From the NCBI RefSeq assembly GCF_001889525.1, contig NZ_CP018192.1, positions 1,561,493 to 1,625,492 on the forward strand: a DNA stretch of 64,000 nucleotides, in the 5' to 3' direction. A program made the position numbers and the translations under genes. This DNA is from Granulibacter bethesdensis. Lineage in GTDB: Bacteria > Pseudomonadota > Alphaproteobacteria > Acetobacterales > Acetobacteraceae. A model generated the notes under the pieces. That model was not told where the DNA came from. It was given only the letters and a program-made list of their open reading frames with translations, and ran no database searches. Of the stretch, positions 50,330 to 59,475 are shown piece after piece. Within the stretch, counting starts at the first letter, position 1; each line of letters starts with the position of its first letter.

Positions 50330-53062
50330 ATGATGCACACCATGGCAAATAACCCGAATGATCCCCTTTTTAAATATCAATGGGGCCTGCTGAACACCGG
50401 GCAGTTCGTAGGTTACAGCCCCGGTATAGATATCAATGTCCTGCCTTTGTGGGGGGAATACACGGGGGCCGGGGTCAGAGTGGCTGTTGCCGATAACGGC
50501 TTTCAGCTTGATCATCCTGACTTTGCCGGCCGCGTCGATACAGCAAAAAGCTGGGATGCCGTGAGCGACAAAGCAGGCGGTGGACCAGTGACAACCGACG
50601 ATAACCACGGCACTGCGGTAGCAGGTATCATTGGTGCCGGCATGAATGATGGTATTGGCGGCACAGGTGTGGCACCGGGGGTAACACTTCTCTCATTACG
50701 AGTGCTGGGCGACGAGAATGGTGAAGAGCGGGACAGTGATACAACCGCACGCGCCACAACAGTTGGTTTTTCCAAGGCCATGTTGGCAAATGTTGATGTT
50801 ATAAACAACAGTTGGGGTCCTCGTGACCCCAAAATCGGCCCGGATGCAAGACCTGTTTTCGCCAGCAATTGGGCAGATGGCCAAAGCACAGAAAACTTCG
50901 CAATTGCTTCACTCGCAACCTATGGCAGACAGGGTCAAGGCACCATCGTCGTTTTTTCAAATGGTAACGCGCGTAAATATGATGATGACGGCAACCTGAA
51001 CAACAATACCAACTCAAGATTTACCATTGCCGTGGCTGCTATTAACGGAAATGGGCAGTATGCTTCCTATAGTTCAGCAGGTGCCAATCTTTTGATTTCC
51101 GCACCAGGTAGCAAGGGCGGCAACCGCTCAAGCCCCACTGGAGGAATTGTAACATCCGACCGGACCGATTCTGAAGGATATAACAAGACCGAGGGAGTGA
51201 CCGGGGACTATAATTATGGATTTAACGGTACATCTGCGGCAGCTCCCTTCGTCAGTGGCGTGGCAGCTTTGATGCTCCAGGCCAATCCGACATTGGGATA
51301 CCGCGATGTTCAGCAGATTATGGCTTATACAGCCCGTAAAAACGATGCCTCCAACCCGTCATGGGTCACAACGGGAGCCCAGAATAGCAATGGTGGCGGC
51401 CTGCATTTCAGTCGGGATTATGGATTTGGGTTGATCGATGCCCATGCAGCCGTACGCGTTGCAGAAAGCTATGGTACGCTAACCGCCTATGGCATAAACG
51501 GTTTCAACAAAAGTGAACTGAGCGTTGTAAAACAAAGCACAAGTTTTTCGCCTGTCGCTCCTGCTACTATTGCAGCAGGACATAGTTATTCCTTTTATCT
51601 GGGGTATACTCAGGCTATCAGTGTCGAACATATCGATCTGCTTCTCTCCCTGACTGCCGCGGATACAAGTGCATTAAAAATCACTTTGTCTTCTCCATCC
51701 AGAACCTCCGTGGATCTGGTTAGCCAGACCCCAAATGTGTCGCAGGAATCTGCAAATATTCCATGGCCAGGCTCTTTCAGCCTCGGCAGTTTTGCTTTTA
51801 TGGGCGAAAAATCCAACGTTGTGTCTAGTTCTGGACAGACAAACGGGCGGTGGTATGTCACAATCCTCAATCAGGGTAGTTCAGATATTTCTTTTAATTC
51901 AGGCAAACTTGCTCTCAGTGGCAGTAACTATGACCAGACTTCGTTTGTTTATACAGATGATTATGCAACACAGGTCGCTTCCAGCCCAAATCGGGCGTAC
52001 GCACTTGTCAATGCTGCGGATAGTAAGGTGATCATGAATGCGTCGGCAGTGACTGGCGCGGTTTCAGCCGATCTTCCAAACAACAGGATTACCATCAACG
52101 GCGTTCAGACTTATGTTTCTACCACAACAACAGCACCGCCATCCGATTTTCATCCATCCATCAATGCTTTTCTGAGTGGTGATGGAAACGACACACTGAC
52201 TGGAGGAACAGATCAGTTTCTGGCTCCCGGGCGTGGCGACAACAATGTGTACCTGGTTGGAAAAACCGGACTGGTACAGTCCATTGGCAATGATACCATC
52301 ACTGCTTTTGAGGGGGCGGCCACCGTTCAAGCCTCCGGCAATGCCATAATTTTCTCCAATACAAGTCGGTTGAATTTTGTGGGGACAGGCGGTGCCAGCA
52401 CCATTGTCGCTGGAGCGGGGCCAGTATCCGTCACGGGTGGCAGCGCAAAAGTGACGGTCTTTGGCAGCAGCGGAGGCAATGATACCGTTATAGGAGGCAG
52501 TGTCGGCAGCAACCAACTCGCCGCAAATGGTACCGGCACAACCATATTCGGTAAAAGCGGAGACAGCGTCCTGTATGGTAGCAATATGGGCGCTTCCACC
52601 CTCATCACTGCCGGAGGGAACAACACCGTTTTCGGTGGCTCGGGTGGCAGCACCATCTTCAGCAATGGCAGCCACGACCTGATCGTCATGGATCAGGGTG
52701 CCAGCACCTTATTCGGCGGTCAGGATGCCGCCATTTTCACGAACAGCGCCAATGCCAGCATTGTCGGTGGTGCAAGCTCCATCGCCATCGGCTTCGGCAA
52801 TGGCACCAGCACCGCATGGTCCAGTGGCTCCACTGATCTCTTTCTGTTTGCCAACGGACTGGCAGGTGGCAACGTCACCATCAACAATTTCCAGATTGGA
52901 AAGGATTTCATCCAGCTTTCCGGCTATGGCAGCAACGGCATCCAGGCTGCATTGGACAGTGCAACACAGAACGGATCCAGCCTGTCGATGACGCTCAGTG
53001 ACAATACACGCATCACCCTGACAGGCATTGATTCCCTGGACAGTGACAGCTTCATGGCGTGA
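50330..53062 (+). CDS. Secreted subtilisin-like serine protease with P-domain and RTX-like tail
   Basis: A 910-aa S8 (kexin-like) protease. The catalytic triad is D55 (VAVADNGFQLDHPD), H93 (DDNHGTAVAG) and S302 (NGTSAAAPFVSG). The oxyanion Asn is probably in DVINNSWGPRD. A P-domain (about residues 400-535: GHSYSFYLGYTQ, TNGRWYVTILNQGSSD) follows, as in proprotein convertases. Residues about 610-830 are Gly/Ser/Asn-rich repeats (STIFSNGSHD, STLFGGQD), and the last 75 residues (NFQIGKDFIQLSGY, TLSDNTRITLTG) are related to the end of the 692-aa protein at 14911-16989. There is no signal peptide and no long propeptide: the protein opens with NDPLFKYQWGLLNTGQ, normally the start of the mature enzyme. 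This fits type I secretion through the C-terminus. The start could also be ATG 50333 or 50342. Confidence 0.87.
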   Translation: MMHTMANNPNDPLFKYQWGLLNTGQFVGYSPGIDINVLPLWGEYTGAGVRVAVADNGFQLDHPDFAGRVDTAKSWDAVSDKAGGGPVTTDDNHGTAVAGIIGAGMNDGIGGTGVAPGVTLLSLRVLGDENGEERDSDTTARATTVGFSKAMLANVDVINNSWGPRDPKIGPDARPVFASNWADGQSTENFAIASLATYGRQGQGTIVVFSNGNARKYDDDGNLNNNTNSRFTIAVAAINGNGQYASYSSAGANLLISAPGSKGGNRSSPTGGIVTSDRTDSEGYNKTEGVTGDYNYGFNGTSAAAPFVSGVAALMLQANPTLGYRDVQQIMAYTARKNDASNPSWVTTGAQNSNGGGLHFSRDYGFGLIDAHAAVRVAESYGTLTAYGINGFNKSELSVVKQSTSFSPVAPATIAAGHSYSFYLGYTQAISVEHIDLLLSLTAADTSALKITLSSPSRTSVDLVSQTPNVSQESANIPWPGSFSLGSFAFMGEKSNVVSSSGQTNGRWYVTILNQGSSDISFNSGKLALSGSNYDQTSFVYTDDYATQVASSPNRAYALVNAADSKVIMNASAVTGAVSADLPNNRITINGVQTYVSTTTTAPPSDFHPSINAFLSGDGNDTLTGGTDQFLAPGRGDNNVYLVGKTGLVQSIGNDTITAFEGAATVQASGNAIIFSNTSRLNFVGTGGASTIVAGAGPVSVTGGSAKVTVFGSSGGNDTVIGGSVGSNQLAANGTGTTIFGKSGDSVLYGSNMGASTLITAGGNNTVFGGSGGSTIFSNGSHDLIVMDQGASTLFGGQDAAIFTNSANASIVGGASSIAIGFGNGTSTAWSSGSTDLFLFANGLAGGNVTINNFQIGKDFIQLSGYGSNGIQAALDSATQNGSSLSMTLSDNTRITLTGIDSLDSDSFMA

Positions 53063-53097
53063 GGAAATCATTAAGGGACTGAAGAGGTCGGCCCCTC

Positions 53098-54105
53098 CTA
53101 TCCTTCATGACGGATCAGGCCAGATGCTTCCAACCTGGCTCGCGTGTCGTTCATGCTCTCCGCCACCGCCAAAGCCGCAGCCAGGGCGCGTCTGCCAGCA
53201 TAGGCATTCACCAGAACCGGTGCGCCATCAAGGATCGAAGCGGCAAAAGCCTCATGCTCCGCCGCCAGAGCGTCATGATCCTTCCAGCCGGTTTCCTCAA
53301 TTCGGGCGCCCTGTCCGCCGGGAATGGGCAGGCCGCGATCACGCCCGATCATCATCAGCTTGCGATCCATGAAATTCACGGACATGTAACCATTTTGCGC
53401 AAACAGGCGCATTTTGCGCTCGGTCTTAAGTGAAATCCGGCTTGCCGTGATGGTCGCCACCGCACCGTTTTCAAAACGCAGCCTGGCATTGGCAATATCC
53501 TCATGCGGCCCGGCGACGGGTGCACCTACCGCATCCACCGACAGGATCGGGCTATCGACCAACGCCAGCACCAGATCGAGATCATGGATCATCAGATCCA
53601 GAATCACCGAGACATCGGTGCCCCGTGGCTTGAACGGCGCAATGCGCGTAGCCTCGATATAAAGTGGCCGCTCCATACGGTTCGCAACCGCCGCGTATTC
53701 GGCGGAGTAGCGCACCAGATGCCCTACCTGCAGCACGCGTCTTTTTTCCTCGGCCAGCGCTGCCAGCCGGTCTGCCTGCTCCAGAGTCGCGGCAATAGGC
53801 TTTTCAATCAGCACATGCAGCCCGGCTTCCAGAGCACGCTCGGCCAGCGAGAAATGCGCCTCGGCGGGGGCTGCGATCACGATTGCATCACACTGCGCCA
53901 GCAGGGCATCAAAGCCCAGCGCCAAAGTTTTCGTCTCCTTCGCCAGCGCCTGCGCCCGCGGCTCATCGGGATCGAATATGCCCGCCAGCACCGCCCGGCG
54001 GCTGGAGGCGATTTTCAGGGCATGAAACCGTCCGAAATGACCGGCACCGGCAAGGCCGATGCGAAGGGTCGATCCTGACGGCAGCGTGTCGTGTGTCTGG
54101 CTCAT
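53098..54105 (-). CDS. Gfo/Idh/MocA-family oxidoreductase
   Basis: A 335-aa NAD(P)-dependent sugar oxidoreductase. The N-terminal Rossmann domain shows RIGLAGAGHFGRFHALKI, then AIVIAAPAEAHFSLAERAL, and the family-defining EKP in HVLIEKPIAAT. The C-terminal domain includes VILDLMIHDLDLVLAL, with the conserved DLMIHDLD block where the catalytic Asp/His lie, and FENGAVATITASR. The substrate is probably a nucleotide sugar or sugar acid; UDP-GlcNAc 3-dehydrogenase (GnnA-like) is one possibility but not shown. ATG 54105 is chosen from where the fold starts; the open frame extends to 54258. Confidence 0.83.
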   Translation of the reverse strand: MSQTHDTLPSGSTLRIGLAGAGHFGRFHALKIASSRRAVLAGIFDPDEPRAQALAKETKTLALGFDALLAQCDAIVIAAPAEAHFSLAERALEAGLHVLIEKPIAATLEQADRLAALAEEKRRVLQVGHLVRYSAEYAAVANRMERPLYIEATRIAPFKPRGTDVSVILDLMIHDLDLVLALVDSPILSVDAVGAPVAGPHEDIANARLRFENGAVATITASRISLKTERKMRLFAQNGYMSVNFMDRKLMMIGRDRGLPIPGGQGARIEETGWKDHDALAAEHEAFAASILDGAPVLVNAYAGRRALAAALAVAESMNDTRARLEASGLIRHEG

Positions 54106-54278
54106 GGCATGCCGGTTTAGCAGGGGTTGAACGCTTTGCCATCCTCTCTCCTGCCTCACTTGAGCTGATGGAGAGAGATGCCGCCTTGCCATGGGAGGCT
54201 CCCGCGTGTCATCTGCCGCCCCAAATGGTTTCCTAACCGCATAAAATCGCGGCCCCACCGCCGGAGGAACGTTCTGCC

Positions 54279-55859
54279 GTGCTGTATTTCAGCCGTCTGA
54301 AAACCACGACGATTTATCTTGTCTGCCTGCTTGGCATGCTGCTCTGCCTGCCGAATCTGATGGCACGCCCGGCTGCATGGCTGCCCTGGCGCACGGTCCA
54401 TCTTGGCCTTGATCTGCGCGGAGGCAGCTATCTGCTGATGCAGATCGACATGAAAGCCGTGGTCAGGGAGCGACTGGAGTCGCTGTCAGACACGGCACGG
54501 CAGGCAATGCGCAATGCCCATATTTTCTATACCGGTCTGAAGGCGGAACCGGATGCCAACCGCATCGTGCTGAGTCCCCGTGATCCCGCCCAGTTGAATG
54601 CCGCCGTCGCGGCGCTCGGCAAGTCGGTCGAGAATGAGGTCTCCGCCAATGGGGTCAGGGAGGTTGAGGTCAAGGCTCTGGAGGGCGCGCAAGCCGGCCA
54701 GATCGCTTTGTTCCTGCCCGAAGCCGCGTTGCGTGACCGGGCAACGGCTGCGGTGCAGCAGTCGATTGAAATCGTCCGCCGCCGTATCGACCAGACCGGT
54801 GTCGTGGATCCCAACATTGCCCGCCAAGGTGAAGACCGGATCGTCGTACAGCTTCCCGGTGTGGATGATCCGCAGCGGATCAAGGACTTGCTCGGCACCA
54901 CCGCGAAAATGACTTTCCATATGGTCGATGCGTCGGCCACCCCTGCCGCCATGCCGCCGGATGATATTGCTCTGCCGGAGGAAGGCACCGCACAGAAGCT
55001 GGTCGTCAAACGACGTGCGGATGTGGATGGCGCCGATCTGACCGATGCCCGACCTGTGCCGAACCAGCAGCGTGCCGGGGCATGGTCGGTCAGCTTTACC
55101 TTCAATGGCGTAGGCGCGCGGAAGGTGGCGGATATCACCGCAGCCCATCAGGGCGAGCGTTTCGCCATCGTGCTGGATAACCGCATCATCAGCGCGCCGG
55201 TCATTCAATCCGTGATTCCGGATGGACGGGGCGAGATCACCGGCAATTTCACGGCCAAAACCGCGCAGGATCTGGCGGTGCTGCTACGCGCCGGTGCGCT
55301 GCCCGCCCCGCTTTCCGTGGTTGAGGAACGTAGTGTGGGGCCGGAGTTGGGGGCCGACAGTATCCGCGCCGGAGCCTATTCTCTGGCGGCTGGCTTCGTG
55401 CTGGTGATCCTGTTCATGGGCCTGTTCTATGGCCTGTTCGGCTGGATGGCCAACCTCGCGCTGCTCATGAACCTGTTCATGCTGCTTGGGGCACTGTCCC
55501 TGCTGGAGGCGACGCTGACCCTGCCCGGTATGGCGGGTATCCTGCTGACGCTGGGCATGGCGGTGGATGCCAATATCCTGATCAATGAGCGCATCCGTGA
55601 GGAAACCAAAGCAGGTCGCCCACCCGTTGCGGCGATGGAGGCCGGATTCAAGCGAGCCTGGGCCACTGTGCTGGACAGCAACATGACCGCACTGCTGGCC
55701 CATGTCATGCTGTTTGTGTTCGGCACCGGCCCGGTGCGTGGCTTTGCAGTGACGATCACCGTGGGTATCGCCACCACGCTATTCACCAATTTCATGCTGG
55801 CACGGCTGTTGATGGTGAAGTGGTTCGCCCGCAACCGCCCCGCTGAACTGCCCGTCTGA
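54279..55859 (+). CDS. secD: Protein translocase subunit SecD
   Basis: A 526-aa RND-fold membrane protein that works with SecF to use the proton gradient to pull Sec substrates through the inner membrane. The first transmembrane helix is residues 8-27. The periplasmic part contains LGLDLRGGSYLLMQID, the P1 head and IVRRRIDQTGVVDPNIARQGEDRI. The C-terminal helices contain LGPELGADSIRAGA (reads VGPELGADS), GMAVDANILINERIREE and the last helices. The start is GTG with GGAGG 11 bases before. The gene is 28 bases ahead of secF. The P1 domain is shorter than in E. coli SecD (615 aa), as in many alphaproteobacteria. Confidence 0.95.
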   Translation: MLYFSRLKTTTIYLVCLLGMLLCLPNLMARPAAWLPWRTVHLGLDLRGGSYLLMQIDMKAVVRERLESLSDTARQAMRNAHIFYTGLKAEPDANRIVLSPRDPAQLNAAVAALGKSVENEVSANGVREVEVKALEGAQAGQIALFLPEAALRDRATAAVQQSIEIVRRRIDQTGVVDPNIARQGEDRIVVQLPGVDDPQRIKDLLGTTAKMTFHMVDASATPAAMPPDDIALPEEGTAQKLVVKRRADVDGADLTDARPVPNQQRAGAWSVSFTFNGVGARKVADITAAHQGERFAIVLDNRIISAPVIQSVIPDGRGEITGNFTAKTAQDLAVLLRAGALPAPLSVVEERSVGPELGADSIRAGAYSLAAGFVLVILFMGLFYGLFGWMANLALLMNLFMLLGALSLLEATLTLPGMAGILLTLGMAVDANILINERIREETKAGRPPVAAMEAGFKRAWATVLDSNMTALLAHVMLFVFGTGPVRGFAVTITVGIATTLFTNFMLARLLMVKWFARNRPAELPV

Positions 55860-55887
55860 CGCGCCGGATCGGAAAGGAAACAGAGAG

Positions 55888-56844
55888 ATGTTCATACGTC
55901 CGATGCTGCGCATGGTGCCGGATGGCACCCGCATCCGCTTCATGAAGGGCCGCTTTGCCGGTCTGGCCACTTCTGCCGTGCTGTCCCTGATCTCCATCAT
56001 CCTGTTCTTTCATCCCGGGCTGAACGAGGGCATCGACTTTCGCGGTGGCATCGTGATCGAGGCCCGCACGCCGGGGCCAGCCGATTTCGACAAAATACGC
56101 GCCACCCTCAGCGCCGCCCATCTGGAAGCCGCCGGGGTACAGCGTTTCGGGGCCGAGGATGATGTGCTGATCCGTCTCGACTCCCAGCCCAACGAGGCAG
56201 CCACCCAGCAGGCCGCCAACACGGTACGCGAAAGCCTCGCCAAGGCGCTGCCCGGCACCAAGGTATTGCGGGTGGATGTCGTGGGGGCCAGTGTCTCGCG
56301 GGAACTGTTCCGTGATGGTATGCTGGCGCTGGGCTTCAGCCTGCTGATGATTCTCGGCTATATCTGGGTCCGCTTCGAATGGGAGTTCGCGGTCGGCGCG
56401 GTGGTCACGCTGGTGCTGGATGTAACCAAGGCGGTCGGGTTTCTGGCGCTGACCCGGATCGAGTTCAACTTCGTCATCATCGCCGCGATCCTGACCATCA
56501 TCGGCTACTCCACCAATGACAAGGTGGTGGTGTATGATCGCGTGCGTGAAAACCTCCGCAAATACCGCACCATGCCTTTGCGGGAGCTGATCGACCTCTC
56601 GATCAACGAGACGCTTAACCGTACCCTTGGCACCTCCATGACGGTGTTTCTGGCCAGCTTGCCGCTGGCGCTGTTTGGCGGAGAATCCCTGTCCGGCTTT
56701 GCGTGGACGATGCTGTTCGGGATCGTGGTTGGCACCTCTTCCTCGATCTTCATCGCGGCACCGATCCTGTTACTGTTGGGTGAGCACCGCCTGCGGCGTG
56801 ATACCGTTGCTCCCTCGGGCGCTCAAAAAACGGCCAAAGGCTGA
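55888..56844 (+). CDS. secF: Protein translocase subunit SecF
   Basis: A 318-aa partner of SecD. Residues about 25-45 form the first transmembrane helix. GIDFRGGIVIEARTP opens the periplasmic domain. After VGASVSRELFRDGMLALGFS come five helices with IIAAILTIIGYSTNDKVVVYDRVREN, the conserved signature, and LNRTLGTSMTVFLASLPLALFG. GGAAAGGAAA lies a few bases before the ATG. The gene is followed six to eighteen bases later by the GtrA-like gene, so this looks like one operon from 54279 to about 58873. Confidence 0.95.
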   Translation: MFIRPMLRMVPDGTRIRFMKGRFAGLATSAVLSLISIILFFHPGLNEGIDFRGGIVIEARTPGPADFDKIRATLSAAHLEAAGVQRFGAEDDVLIRLDSQPNEAATQQAANTVRESLAKALPGTKVLRVDVVGASVSRELFRDGMLALGFSLLMILGYIWVRFEWEFAVGAVVTLVLDVTKAVGFLALTRIEFNFVIIAAILTIIGYSTNDKVVVYDRVRENLRKYRTMPLRELIDLSINETLNRTLGTSMTVFLASLPLALFGGESLSGFAWTMLFGIVVGTSSSIFIAAPILLLLGEHRLRRDTVAPSGAQKTAKG

Positions 56845-56862
56845 CGGGCTTTGTCCGGTTCC

Positions 56863-57300
56863 ATGAGGCTCCCCCTGCCCGGCCCGATTGCCGCATTGCT
56901 GACTCCGGCCAGAATGCAGTTCCTGCGTTTCGGCATGGTGGGGGTCATGGGGTTTATGGTCGATACCGCGACCGTCTATGCCTCCCGTCACTGGCTTGGA
57001 CTATATTGGGCCGGAATCCTTGCTTATTGCGTTGCGGCCAGCGCCAACTGGCTGGTCAACCGGATATGGACCTTCCGGAATCATGCCGCGACGGATGGCA
57101 AGCATGCCCATGCCGGAAAACAATGGGCCAAATTTCTGGCCGCTAATCTGGTAGGGGCGGTGCTGAATCGCGGTACCTATATGCTGCTGATTACCATTGT
57201 GCCGTTTTGTGCCGCCCATCCGGTGGTTCCGCTGGCCGCCGGCGCGATCATGGGGCTGGGTGTGAATTACGAACTCTCCCGTCGCGTGGTCTTCCGCTGA
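56863..57300 (+). CDS. GtrA-like membrane protein
   Basis: About 145 aa with four hydrophobic segments. GtrA-family signatures are visible: FLRFGMVGVMGFMVDTATVYA, NWLVNRIWTFRNH and ANLVGAVLNRGTYMLL, ending with GLGVNYELSRRVVFR. GtrA-type proteins are believed to move polyprenyl-phosphate-linked sugars across the membrane and usually pair with a GT2 glycosyltransferase. Such an enzyme is encoded just two genes on (58127). The start could be TTG 56851 or ATG 56863. The stop overlaps the mepA start by one base. Confidence 0.83.
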   Translation: MRLPLPGPIAALLTPARMQFLRFGMVGVMGFMVDTATVYASRHWLGLYWAGILAYCVAASANWLVNRIWTFRNHAATDGKHAHAGKQWAKFLAANLVGAVLNRGTYMLLITIVPFCAAHPVVPLAAGAIMGLGVNYELSRRVVFR

Positions 57301-58130
57301 TGCAGGGCAGCAAGCTGCTGGCGGGTATCGTGATGCTGCTGTCATGCTCCGGCATGGCCGTGTCCGCGCCCGTTCTGGCTCAGCCGGTGCAGATTATCGG
57401 TCCTGCCAGCAATGGTTGCATCGCCGGGGCGCAACCTCTGTCTGATGAAGGACCGGGCTGGCAGACCATCCGCCGGGACCGCAGTTCCTTCTGGTCGGCC
57501 CCGGTAACGATTAATGGGGTTAAAATACTCGCCGCGCGCCTGCATGCGCAAGGGCTGCCGGATTTGTATGTCGGCGATCTGTCTGCGCCACATGGCGGCA
57601 GGCTGCCCGGCGGCCATGGCAGCCACCAGAACGGACTGGATGTCGATGTGTATCTCGACCTCACCCCGCGCCCTGCACTGACGCCGGAGGAACGTAACGT
57701 TCTGGAACCGCCCTCCATGGTCTCAGCCGATGGCAACAGCCTCAGCCCAGCTTGGACGGAGAATACGGTAACGCTGCTGCATATGGCCGCAACGCTCCCG
57801 AATGTGGATCGGGTGCTGGTCAATCCGGTGATCAAGCGCGCTTTATGCGAACAGGTCAGTGGAGACCGGAGCTGGCTGCATCTGATCCGTCCGTGGTGGG
57901 GGCACAAAGCCCATATGCATGTACGCTTCAGATGCCCGGTTGGTCAGACGCTCTGTGTGCAGGCTCCGCCGCCACCCACGGGAGATGGATGCGATACCAC
58001 GCTGGCATGGTGGTTCCAGCCCCACTCTGCTCGCCCGACGACACCGCCCCGGCCTCCGCAGGCTCCTCCTGCCGCCTGCCGGCCCATTCTGGCTGGAGAT
58101 ACCCTGTCTGCTCCGGAGACCAGACCATGA
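57300..58130 (+). CDS. mepA: Penicillin-insensitive murein endopeptidase
   Basis: A 276-aa periplasmic zinc LAS-type endopeptidase that cleaves D-Ala-meso-DAP crosslinks in peptidoglycan. The signal peptide (residues 1-27) ends near VLAQ. Metal-binding and catalytic motifs are DLSAPHGGRLPGGHGSHQNG with LDVDVYL, and WWGHKAHMHVRFRC. Cys residues fit the disulfides of the E. coli enzyme. A Pro-rich tail (TTPPRPPQAPPAACRP) extends beyond the family core. The ATG at 57300 shares a base with the upstream stop, and the stop overlaps the glycosyltransferase start by four bases. Confidence 0.93.
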   Translation: MQGSKLLAGIVMLLSCSGMAVSAPVLAQPVQIIGPASNGCIAGAQPLSDEGPGWQTIRRDRSSFWSAPVTINGVKILAARLHAQGLPDLYVGDLSAPHGGRLPGGHGSHQNGLDVDVYLDLTPRPALTPEERNVLEPPSMVSADGNSLSPAWTENTVTLLHMAATLPNVDRVLVNPVIKRALCEQVSGDRSWLHLIRPWWGHKAHMHVRFRCPVGQTLCVQAPPPPTGDGCDTTLAWWFQPHSARPTTPPRPPQAPPAACRPILAGDTLSAPETRP

Positions 58131-58873
58131 GTTTGTCGCCGCCGCTGGTCTCGATCGTCATTGCCGCGCTGAACGAGGAAGCCACCATCGACCGGGTCTG
58201 TGACGAATTGATCGACACGCTGGAGGGGTTCGTCCCGTTTGAGGTCGTGGTGGTCGATGATGGCAGCACCGATCAGACCTCGATGCGTCTGTCCATGCTG
58301 CGTACAAGACACCCGGCCCTGCGCGTAATCCGTCATCCGAAGCGTTGCGGCAAAACCGCCGCCCTGTTCACCGGCGTGGAAGCAGCCAGGGGAACATGGA
58401 TCGTCACCATGGATGCGGACGGGCAGAACGACCCGCGCGACGTACCCGCCATGGTCGCCGCCCTGCGGAGTGAGGGCAATCGCTCCCGGACAGGAAAAGC
58501 GCCTCTGGTGGCGGGGATTCGCCGGAACCGCATCGACACGCAATCCCGCCGTCATGCCTCCCGGCTTGCCAACGGCATCCGCGCCCGGCTGCTGCGGGAT
58601 GACTGCCCCGACACAGGGTGCGGCGTGAAAGCGTTCCGCCGGGAAGACTTCCTCCGCATGCCCGCTTTCGAGGGCATGCACCGCTTCATGCCTGCCCTGT
58701 TCCGCAGCTATGGCCATCCTATCGTGCTGCAAACCATCCATGATCGGGCGAGATTGGCCGGACAGTCAAAATACACCAATTTCGGCCGCCTGATGGTCGG
58801 GATCAGGGATACGCTGGGTGTGATGTGGCTGCGCAACCGGATCAGACTGCCACAGGACAGCCGGGAAGTCTGA
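58127..58873 (+). CDS. Family 2 glycosyltransferase (polyprenyl-phosphate sugar transferase type)
   Basis: A 248-aa GT-A enzyme: VSIVIAALNEEATI at the N-terminus, FEVVVVDDGSTDQT, and the metal-binding MDADGQNDPRD. DDCPDTGCGVKAFRR is the acceptor-side block of DPM-synthase-like enzymes. It has no transmembrane helices of its own. With the GtrA-like protein it probably loads a sugar on undecaprenyl phosphate for transfer in the periplasm. ATG 58127 overlaps the mepA stop (ATGA). Confidence 0.87.
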   Translation: MSLSPPLVSIVIAALNEEATIDRVCDELIDTLEGFVPFEVVVVDDGSTDQTSMRLSMLRTRHPALRVIRHPKRCGKTAALFTGVEAARGTWIVTMDADGQNDPRDVPAMVAALRSEGNRSRTGKAPLVAGIRRNRIDTQSRRHASRLANGIRARLLRDDCPDTGCGVKAFRREDFLRMPAFEGMHRFMPALFRSYGHPIVLQTIHDRARLAGQSKYTNFGRLMVGIRDTLGVMWLRNRIRLPQDSREV

Positions 58874-59003
58874 GAGTCCGACAGCACACCACCCGCATGT
58901 CATACGGTCAGATAACACAGGTGTTGCTGCTAATTCATTTCGTTTGCTTACTATTTCATGCGATGAGAAGTCCGTTGCATTTTCAACGATGGATCTGATC
59001 ATC

Positions 59004-59372
59004 ATGAGCCATTCTTCTGGCTGTCTCCGTCTTATCGCTGGAAGCCTTTTGATGGGCGGGGCGCTGGCTGGCTGCGCCGATCACTGGATCAAGCCCGGCG
59101 CAAGTCAGCAGGAATACCAGTATACAATGGCCCAGTGTAAGGCCGAGGGCTACACGCATATGCCCGCCAATGCGGTGCCTTACCAGCTGACCAATGGATC
59201 TTATACCAACGCTGGAATCGAGTGCAAAAAAACCAGTAACGGGGGCAATGACTGCAAGCAGAAGCAGGTTTATGAGCCGCCAATCTGGGGTACCCGTGAT
59301 GCTAATGAAGACGGGCGCAACGCGGTCATCCGGGCTTGCATGATGCGCAGCGGCTGGATGCTCCAGGAATAA
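59004..59372 (+). CDS. Small lipoprotein, unknown function
   Basis: A 122-aa lipoprotein: leader LIAGSLLMGGALAGC, lipobox LAGC. The mature part has an Asp-His-Trp start (ADHWIKPGAS), several Cys (AQCKAEG, IECKK, DCKQK) and ends RACMMRSGWMLQE, a pattern recurrent in small alphaproteobacterial envelope lipoproteins. ATG 58989 is an alternative start. A strong hairpin follows 33 bases after the stop. Confidence 0.68.
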   Translation: MSHSSGCLRLIAGSLLMGGALAGCADHWIKPGASQQEYQYTMAQCKAEGYTHMPANAVPYQLTNGSYTNAGIECKKTSNGGNDCKQKQVYEPPIWGTRDANEDGRNAVIRACMMRSGWMLQE

Positions 59373-59404
59373 AGCTCCCGTTCTGATCACGAAGCCGTTT
59401 TTGT

Positions 59405-59438
59405 AGCGCCGTTAGTGAGCCGTCTCACTGACGGCGCT
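59405..59438 (+). terminator. Strong 15-base-pair hairpin between lipoprotein and MCE operon
   Basis: AGCGCCGT-T-AGTGAG pairs with CTCACT-G-ACGGCGCT (59405-59419 with 59424-59438), one T-G wobble, four-base loop. It sits between the lipoprotein gene and the second MCE operon. No T run follows, so it may be a processing or attenuation hairpin as much as a terminator. Confidence 0.5.
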
Positions 59439-59475
59439 CTTGCATCATGGCCGTGGATCATTTCCCCTAGTCATT

